A stretch of DNA of 64,000 nucleotides, taken from the NCBI GenBank assembly GCA_900544405.1, contig UQVA01000008.1, positions 1 through 64,000 of the forward strand, in the 5' to 3' direction. The notes below the pieces were generated by a model. The model worked only from the letters and a program-made list of their open reading frames with translations. It was not told the origin of the DNA and did not search any database. Shown here in pieces: positions 58,875 to 64,000 of the stretch. Within the stretch, counting starts at the first letter, position 1. The number at the start of each line of letters is the position of its first letter. Origin of the DNA: an uncultured Eubacteriales bacterium. GTDB lineage: Bacteria; Bacillota; Clostridia; Oscillospirales; Oscillospiraceae. The position numbers and the translations under genes were made by a program.

Positions 58875-59888
58875 ATGTCTGTCAAAGTTGCAATCAACGG
58901 TTTCGGCCGTATCGGCCGTCTGGCTTTCCGTCAGATGTTCGGTGCTGAGGGCTATGAGGTTGTTGCCATCAACGACCTGACCTCTCCCAAGATGCTGGCG
59001 CACCTGCTGAAGTACGATTCCACGCAGGGCAATTACAGCAACAGCCACACCGTCGAGGCCGGCGAGGACAACATCGTTGTCGACGGCAAGAAGATCACCA
59101 TTTACGCCAAGGCCAACGCCGCTGAGCTGCCCTGGGGCGAGCTGGGCGTGGACGTGGTCCTGGAGTGCACCGGCTTCTACACCAGCAAGGCTAAGGCTCA
59201 GGCTCACATCGACGCCGGCGCCAAGAAGGTCGTTATCTCCGCTCCTGCCGGCAACGACCTGCCCACCATCGTGTACAACGTCAACCACAAGACCCTGACC
59301 AAGGAAGACAAGATCATCTCTGCCGCTTCCTGCACCACCAACTGCCTGGCTCCCATGGCCAAGGCTCTGAACGACGGCTGGAAGATCCAGTCCGGCATTA
59401 TGTGCACCATCCACGCTTATACCGGCGACCAGATGATCCTGGACGGCCCCCAGCGTAAGGGCGACCTGCGCCGCAGCCGTGCCGGTGCCGTGAACATCGT
59501 GCCCAACTCCACCGGTGCTGCCAAGGCCATCGGCCTGGTCATCCCCGAGCTGAACGGCAAGCTGATCGGCGCTGCTCAGCGTGTGCCCACCCCCACCGGC
59601 TCCACCACCATCCTGAACGCCGTTGTGGCCGGCCAGCCCACCAAGGAAGAGATCAACGCTCAGATGAAGTCCGAGGCCACCGAGTCCTTCGGCTACAACA
59701 CCGACGAGATCGTTTCCTCCGACATCATCGGCATGCGCTTCGGCTCCCTGTTCGATGCTACCCAGACCATGGTCAACAACCTGGACAACGGCACTTCTCA
59801 GGTGCAGGTCGTGTCCTGGTACGACAACGAGAACTCCTATGTTTCTCAGATGGTCCGGACCATCAAGTACTTCTCCGAGCTGGGCTAA
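58875..59888 (+). CDS. gap: Glyceraldehyde-3-phosphate dehydrogenase
   Basis: 337 residues; ATG at 58875 after GGAGG. VKVAINGFGRIGRLAFRQMF is the NAD-binding start; SAASCTTNCLAPMA holds the catalytic Cys (about 153); HAYTGDQMILDGPQRKGDLRRSRAG and WYDNENSYVSQM are conserved. It makes 1,3-bisphosphoglycerate in glycolysis. Codon use is visibly more selective than in its neighbours (many AAG, CTG, GGC, GCT, GTC), as expected for strong expression. Confidence 0.98.
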   Translation: MSVKVAINGFGRIGRLAFRQMFGAEGYEVVAINDLTSPKMLAHLLKYDSTQGNYSNSHTVEAGEDNIVVDGKKITIYAKANAAELPWGELGVDVVLECTGFYTSKAKAQAHIDAGAKKVVISAPAGNDLPTIVYNVNHKTLTKEDKIISAASCTTNCLAPMAKALNDGWKIQSGIMCTIHAYTGDQMILDGPQRKGDLRRSRAGAVNIVPNSTGAAKAIGLVIPELNGKLIGAAQRVPTPTGSTTILNAVVAGQPTKEEINAQMKSEATESFGYNTDEIVSSDIIGMRFGSLFDATQTMVNNLDNGTSQVQVVSWYDNENSYVSQMVRTIKYFSELG

Positions 59889-59919
59889 TCTTAACTCGTA
59901 AGAAGAACGAAAAAATTTC

Positions 59920-59951
59920 CCGGCGGGGGCTTGTCCCCCGCCGGGTTTTTC
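59920..59951 (+). terminator. Terminator of gap
   Basis: CCCGGCGGGGG, loop CTTGT, CCCCCGCCGGG, TTTTT. Confidence 0.95.
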
Positions 59952-60002
59952 CGTTGCGGGAAAAAGAAATCTCCCGGCGGGGCATGGAATTCCGATGGCG
60001 GC

Positions 60003-60058
60003 CTTGGCCCCCTCATAAGAGGGGGCTGGCTGCCCGCGAGGGCAGACTGGGGGAGTGT
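60003..60058 (+). repeat. Class C half-repeat
   Basis: CTTGGCCCCCTCATAAGAGG, variable hairpin CTGCCC-GCGA-GGGCAG (60030-60045), ACTGGGGGAGTGT. Confidence 0.8.
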
Positions 60059-60097
60059 GCTGCCCCCAGAAGTAGGGAGTTGGATGCTCCGAGTCAA

Positions 60098-60262
60098 AGG
60101 CTCCCCTGTGCAGGGGGAGCTGTCATGGGCCATAGCCCATGACTGAGGGGGTGAACGCCATCGATATGGTAAAAGCCATCGTTCGATAGCCCCCTACAAG
60201 AACCGACCGTATACCCCCTCCGGCCCCTTCGGGGCCACCTCCCCCTACACGCCGGGAGGCAT
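60098..60262. repeat. Class A-A composite repeat
   Basis: Left hairpin GTCATGGGC-CAT-AGCCCATGAC, right hairpin GGCCCC-TTC-GGGGCC (60222-60236), outer hairpins GGCTCCCCTGTGCAGGGGG and CCACCTCCCCCTACACG. The spacer has CATCGATATGG, AAAGCCATCGTTCGATAG. Confidence 0.9.
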
Positions 60263-60270
60263 CGCTTCGC

Positions 60271-60320
60271 CGTTTCTGCGTATAGAATTTGTGCGGGCGA
60301 GGCATGCCGCCGCCCCTACA
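60271..60320. repeat. Class D palindrome with TTCTGCGTATAGAATTT border
   Basis: TTTCTGCGTATAGAATTTG, TGCGGGCGAGGCATGCC, GCCGCCCCTACAC. Confidence 0.75.
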
Positions 60321-60342
60321 CACAAAAAACGATACTGTATCC

Positions 60343-60490
60343 TGCCCCTCATCCGACTGCCCTTGCGGGCAGCCACCTTCCCCCAGGGGAAGGCTAATCT
60401 CAGAAGGGTCGGTGCCCTTCTACGACTTCTAACCGTACACCCCCTCAGTCTGCCTTTACAGGCAGACAGCTCCCCCTACACAGGGGAGCC
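60343..60490. repeat. Class B-A hybrid composite repeat
   Basis: B unit: GCCCCTCATCCGA, hairpin CTGCCC-TTGC-GGGCAG (60357-60372), CCTTCCCCCAGGGGAAGG. Spacer: CTCAGAAGGGTCGG, CTTCTACGAC, ACCGTACACCCCC. A unit: hairpin GTCTGCC-TTTACA-GGCAGAC (60448-60467), AGCTCCCCCTACACAGGGG. The inverse of the hybrid at 35426. Confidence 0.85.
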
Positions 60491-60540
60491 TTTTTCGCTT
60501 CGCCGGAAGTGCATCCCGTATTTGGCTTTTGAAAACCAAA

Positions 60541-60574
60541 CCCCCGCCTTACCGGGAAACCGGCAGGGCGGGGG
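60541..60574 (-). terminator. Terminator of the trk operon
   Basis: CCCCCGCC (60541-60548) and GGCGGGGG (60567-60574) pair; the minus strand then reads TTTGGTTTTC. It lies 26 bases past the trkH stop. Confidence 0.8.
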
Positions 60575-60599
60575 TGTACTATCCAAAAACGATTCTGTT

Positions 60600-62054
60600 T
60601 TACCGCTTGAACCAGGTGCTTCGGGACAGCAGGACCAGCATGGGGAAAATTTCCAGCCGGCCGGCCAGCATATCGCCGCAGAGGACCAGTTTGGAAAGCG
60701 TGCTGAAGCCTGCAAAATTGCAGGAAGGACCCACCAATTCCAACCCGGGGCCGATGTTATTGAAGCAGGCCAGTACGCCGGAAAGATTGGTCAGAATGGA
60801 AAAATTATCCAGAGATACCACCAGAGTGCTCAGCACGATGATGAGCACATAGGCCGCCAGATAGGCGTTGGTGCTTTCCAGCACCGCCTCGTTGACGGTC
60901 TTACCGTTGACCCGGACCACCTGGACCTTCTGGGGGTGCAGCACCTGCCGGATGCTCCGGCGGAGGCTCTTGAAAATCAGCAGCAGCCGGGCGCATTTCA
61001 GGCCGCCGCCGGTGGACCCGGCGCAGGCGCCAATAAGCATCAGCACCAGCAGCAGCGTCTTGGAAAACACCGGCCACAGGTCAAAATCCGTGGTGGCGAA
61101 GCCCGTGGTGGTCATGATGCTGGACACCTGGAATGCCGCATGGCGGACCGTTTCCCTGACGGTGGGGTACATTTTATGGATGTTCAGGGAAATCAGCAGA
61201 ATGGACCCGAAGAACAGCCCCGCATAGAGCCGCAGCTCCTCGTCCTTGAATACAGACCGGAAATTGCCCAGAAGCAGCAGGTAATAGCAGCTGAAATTCA
61301 CTCCGAACAGGGCCATGAACACCGTGCAGACGTTCTGGATGTAGGAGGAATAGGAGGCCATGGAGTCATTCTTGATGCCGAAGCCGCCGGTGCCGGCGGT
61401 GCCGAAAGCGGTGCAGAGCGCATCAAAAAGGGGCATTTTGCCGAGAATCAGGAACAGAAGGTCCAGCATCGTCAGAGCGATGTAGAGCATATAGAGGATG
61501 GAGGCGGTTTTCCGCATTCTCGGTACCAGCTTGCCCACGTCCGGGCCGGGGCTTTCTGCCCGGAGCAGGTGCATGGTGAAGCCGCCGCCCTTCCGGGTGC
61601 TGGGGGTAATGGCCAGCAGGAACACCAGCACGCCCATGCCGCCTACCCAGTGGGTGAAGCTGCGCCAGTACAGCAGACTTTTGGAAAGACGCTCCACCTC
61701 CGGCAGAATCGATGCGCCGGTGGTGGTGAAGCCGGACACCGTCTCAAAAAAGGCGTCCACGAAGCTGGGAATTTCCCGGGACAGCCAGAATGGCAGCGCA
61801 CCCAGAAGACTCAGCACGATCCAGCCGATGCTCACGCACACCAGACCGTCCTTGGCTCCGAAAAATTTGTCGCCGCCCCGGCACAGGAGAAAAAGCACAC
61901 CCGCCAGCAGGGCCATGACGGCCATGGACAGAAGAAAGGCTTTCCCTGCTCCGGATTCCCCGAAATACAGGCTGATGGCGAAGGCAGGCACCAGAAACGC
62001 CGCCTCCAACGCCACGATCTGGGCCAGGAACCGGCCCATCATTTTGAAATTCAT
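60600..62054 (-). CDS. trkH: Trk potassium uptake membrane subunit
   Basis: Start at the ATG at 62054 (GTGAGG upstream); 484 residues, about ten membrane segments. Selectivity-filter-like loops: FFETVSGFTTTGASIL, CTAFGTAGTGGFGI, SSIMTTTGFATTDFDLW and FNNIGPGLELVG, the four pore loops of TrkH/KtrB. ACAGSTGGGLKCAR is conserved. It imports K+ (or Na+-coupled K+) and is gated by TrkA, encoded 10 bases upstream. Confidence 0.95.
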   Translation of the reverse strand: MNFKMMGRFLAQIVALEAAFLVPAFAISLYFGESGAGKAFLLSMAVMALLAGVLFLLCRGGDKFFGAKDGLVCVSIGWIVLSLLGALPFWLSREIPSFVDAFFETVSGFTTTGASILPEVERLSKSLLYWRSFTHWVGGMGVLVFLLAITPSTRKGGGFTMHLLRAESPGPDVGKLVPRMRKTASILYMLYIALTMLDLLFLILGKMPLFDALCTAFGTAGTGGFGIKNDSMASYSSYIQNVCTVFMALFGVNFSCYYLLLLGNFRSVFKDEELRLYAGLFFGSILLISLNIHKMYPTVRETVRHAAFQVSSIMTTTGFATTDFDLWPVFSKTLLLVLMLIGACAGSTGGGLKCARLLLIFKSLRRSIRQVLHPQKVQVVRVNGKTVNEAVLESTNAYLAAYVLIIVLSTLVVSLDNFSILTNLSGVLACFNNIGPGLELVGPSCNFAGFSTLSKLVLCGDMLAGRLEIFPMLVLLSRSTWFKR

Positions 62055-62064
62055 GGCGGCTACC

Positions 62065-63420
62065 TCACGCAAAGATGTCGTTGAACTGCCGGAGAACCCC
62101 GCGCTCGGAGACCACGACCACCGTGTCCCCCGGCGCAAACTGGGAATCGCCGCTGGGAATTTCCGTCCCGGCCCCGCGGGTGATGCTGGCGATCAGAATG
62201 TTTGGCCGCAGCTTCATGTTTTTCAGGGGCTCGCCGCAGTGCTTGGAGTTCTTTTCCACCAGGAATTCCACCGCTTCCGCCTGACCGTCGGCAATGGCGT
62301 GGACGGACACGGCGGCGCCGGTCTGGTTCTGCATGGCCCGGACATAGCGGACGATGGTGTTGCTGCACAGCTCCCGAGGGCAAATGACGCTGCCCAGAGC
62401 CAGGGAACCGGCCAGGGTGCTGTTCTCGGACCGGCCCAGCTTGGTGATGACTTGCCGGACCCCCCGGGAGGCGGCGTAGAGGGAAATGATCATGTTCATT
62501 TCGTCGATTCCCGTCAGGCTTACCAGCGCATCGCAGCCGGAGATGCCCTCGGTCTCCAAACGGGCCTGGCTGGAGCAGTCACCCTGCACGATGCAGGTAT
62601 TGGGCAGCATGGCGGCAAGCTGGCGGCACCGGGCGGCGTTCTGCTCGATGAGCTGCACGTTGACTCCGTCCTTTTCCAGCATCTTGGCCAGATAGTAGCT
62701 GACCCGGCCGCCGCCGCAGAGGATGACCCGCCGGACCCGCCGGGTCAGGACCCCTAGATTTTTCAGCAGCTCCGTCAGATTGGCGGTGGGGGCGGTGACG
62801 AAGATGCGGTCTCCTTCCCGCAGGACGAAGTTGCCGCCGGGGATGGTCGCACTGCCGGAGCGCAGCACGGCGCAGACCAGGACCTTGCACTTGACGATGC
62901 GGTACATTTCAATAAGGCTCACGTTGCACAGCTTGCTGCCGGAATCCACCCGCAATTCGACAATTTCCGCCCGGCCCTTGGCAAAGGTATCCCGCCGCAG
63001 GAAGCCGGGGTATTTCAACAGCCGCTCGATCTCCGTGGCGGCCTGATTTTCCGGGTTCACGGTCATGGAAAGGCCGAAGGCCTCCCGCATGGTAAAAATC
63101 TGGTCGGAATATTCCGGGTTGCGGATACGGGCGATGGTATGTAGCTTCGGGTTCATGGTGTGGGCGGTCATGCAGCAGAGCAGGTTCACCTCGTCGGCGT
63201 TGGTGGCGGCGATGAGCAGGTCGGCCTCCCGGACCCCTGCCTGCTCCAGGGTGGACATGGTGGCGCAGTTGCCCTGAACGCCCATTACGTCGTATTGCTC
63301 CATGGTCTGTTCCAGGACCAGATTGTCCAGGTCGATGAGGGTCAGGTCGTGGCCCTCGGCGCTGAGCTGACGGGCCAGGGTGAGGCCCACCTTGCCGTCG
63401 CCTGCGATGATGATGTTCAT
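62065..63420 (-). CDS. trkA: Trk potassium uptake regulatory subunit
   Basis: Start at the ATG at 63420 with TTGGAGGG; 451 residues with two RCK_N/RCK_C tandem units. First NAD-binding loop IIIAGDGKVGLTLARQL (about 3-19) and VQGNCATMSTLEQAG; second RVILCGGGRVSYYLAKML (about 234-251) and VQGDCSSQARLETEG. It binds nucleotides on the inner face and gates TrkH. First gene of trkA-trkH. Confidence 0.95.
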   Translation of the reverse strand: MNIIIAGDGKVGLTLARQLSAEGHDLTLIDLDNLVLEQTMEQYDVMGVQGNCATMSTLEQAGVREADLLIAATNADEVNLLCCMTAHTMNPKLHTIARIRNPEYSDQIFTMREAFGLSMTVNPENQAATEIERLLKYPGFLRRDTFAKGRAEIVELRVDSGSKLCNVSLIEMYRIVKCKVLVCAVLRSGSATIPGGNFVLREGDRIFVTAPTANLTELLKNLGVLTRRVRRVILCGGGRVSYYLAKMLEKDGVNVQLIEQNAARCRQLAAMLPNTCIVQGDCSSQARLETEGISGCDALVSLTGIDEMNMIISLYAASRGVRQVITKLGRSENSTLAGSLALGSVICPRELCSNTIVRYVRAMQNQTGAAVSVHAIADGQAEAVEFLVEKNSKHCGEPLKNMKLRPNILIASITRGAGTEIPSGDSQFAPGDTVVVVSERGVLRQFNDIFA

Positions 63421-63469
63421 GCGATTTCCCTCCAAAAGAAGAAAATTTTCCCAAAACTTCTAATATACC

Positions 63470-63498
63470 AGTATAGCAGACATATTCCCAAATAGCAA
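63470..63498 (-). promoter_or_regulatory. Promoter of trkA
   Basis: On the minus strand TTGCTA (63498-63493), a 17-base spacer and TATACT (63475-63470). Confidence 0.8.
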
Positions 63499-63522
63499 CC
63501 CGGCTTTTTCCGACTTTGGCCG

Positions 63523-63551
63523 TTGCAAAACGGAAAGCATCGTGTTATACT
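63523..63551 (+). promoter_or_regulatory. Promoter of queH
   Basis: TTGCAA at 63523-63528, a 17-base spacer and TATACT at 63546-63551, divergent from the trkA promoter. Confidence 0.8.
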
Positions 63552-63583
63552 AAACAATAATATGCCCATTCGGGAGGAATTCC

Positions 63584-64000
63584 ATGAAAACCTTGCTGCA
63601 TATCTGCTGCGCCCCCTGCGCCAATCAGTGCATCGACAGCCTTCGTTCCGAGGGCATCGACCTGACGGGCCTGTGGTATAACCCCAATATCCACCCCTTT
63701 ACCGAGTACCGGGCCAGACGGAACTGTCTGTGGGAGTATGCCGGGACCATCGACCTGCCGCTCATCGAGCGGGACGATTACGGCCTGCGGCCCTTCGTCC
63801 GGGAAGTGGCGGAGGACATTCCGGGCCGGTGCGTGAAGTGCTATGAAATGCGCTTTTTCGAGGCGGCACGCCAGGCAAAAGAGGGCGGATTTGATTCCTT
63901 TACCTCCTCCCTGTTCATCAGCCCCTACCAGAAGCACGAGCTGATGATCTCCGTTGCGGAAGCGGCTGCAAAAGAATACGGGGTGGAATTTCTCTACCGG
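63584..64000 (+). CDS. queH: Epoxyqueuosine reductase QueH, N-terminal part
   Basis: ATG at 63584 with GGGAGG; 139 codons are seen and the frame is open at the window edge. CCAPC (about 9-13) and RCVKCYEMR (about 87-95) are the cysteine pairs that hold the Fe-S cluster and metal; FTSSLFISPYQKHE is the QueH signature. It reduces epoxyqueuosine to queuosine in tRNA, as a replacement for QueG. Confidence 0.93.
   Translation, partial: MKTLLHICCAPCANQCIDSLRSEGIDLTGLWYNPNIHPFTEYRARRNCLWEYAGTIDLPLIERDDYGLRPFVREVAEDIPGRCVKCYEMRFFEAARQAKEGGFDSFTSSLFISPYQKHELMISVAEAAAKEYGVEFLYR

Noticed and set aside
60003..60490. Repeat hairpins as tRNA genes
   Set aside because: There is no cloverleaf, anticodon arm or CCA end; the hairpins are simple and variable.

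Overview
The window looks like a chromosomal segment of a GC-rich, low-redundancy Firmicute of the Oscillospiraceae/Clostridia type (inference). Reasons: GGAGG ribosome sites throughout, sigma-A type promoters (TTGACA, 17 bases, TATAAT), lipoprotein substrate-binding proteins, ABC sugar importers without their own ATPase, LarEBC, DUF421/DUF4363, YitT, DUF6110, NPxTG-type wall anchors and spore-former style D,D-carboxypeptidase. No rRNA, tRNA, CRISPR array, transposase or prophage gene was seen. Most genes are complete and tightly packed; two are visibly broken (a sugar-binding protein with an internal stop, a uridine kinase with a frameshift).

Layout. 1-9.1 kb: surface/regulatory block: an XRE regulator divergent from a WG-repeat protein, a 1577-residue wall-anchored metallophosphoesterase protein with two copies of a 20-bp palindromic operator, and a BspA-type leucine-rich surface protein divergent from a small Cro-like regulator over a near-perfect 24-bp palindrome. 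9.4-13.5 kb: AraC regulator, GH13 glucosidase and a nonsense-mutated sugar-binding lipoprotein. 14-19.2 kb: ATP-grasp enzyme, DUF421/DUF4363 pair, and the larE-larB-larC nickel-pincer cofactor operon without larA. 19.7-29.5 kb: AraC regulator divergent from a FAD oxidoreductase, then a sugar ABC importer, GDPD, DUF624 and ribulokinase. 29.9-35.3 kb: alanine racemase, DUF3786, PAP2, a nicotinamidase-like hydrolase, glutamate racemase, broken uridine kinase, HAD phosphatase. 36-44.5 kb: YhcH/DUF89 pair, radical SAM enzyme, HD hydrolase, DUF308, phosphopantetheinyl transferase, TatD and a nucleoside-type ABC importer without a binding protein. 44.7-47.1 kb: P1B-type metal ATPase with DUF6110 partner behind a DtxR/MntR-like box. 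47.2-52.9 kb: complete oligopeptide-type ABC importer. 53-64 kb: YitT, IMP dehydrogenase, D,D-carboxypeptidase, AlaX, GAPDH, TrkH/TrkA and the start of QueH.

The feature that ordinary genes do not explain is a large set of dispersed, structured, non-coding repeats filling nearly every long intergenic gap. They share one architecture (fixed GC hairpin, variable hairpin, G-rich tail), come in at least three sequence classes, and are often joined head to head into palindromic composites of about 120-180 bp. The variable hairpin differs in sequence from copy to copy but always stays self-complementary, so the structure, not the sequence, seems to be kept. In two transport operons these repeats, plus a terminator hairpin, sit between the binding-protein gene and the following transporter genes, where they could set the excess of binding protein.

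Together the genes suggest a saccharolytic gut anaerobe: plant or host sugar and peptide import, pentose phosphorylation, cell wall precursor synthesis (Alr, MurI, D,D-carboxypeptidase), metal and potassium homeostasis.
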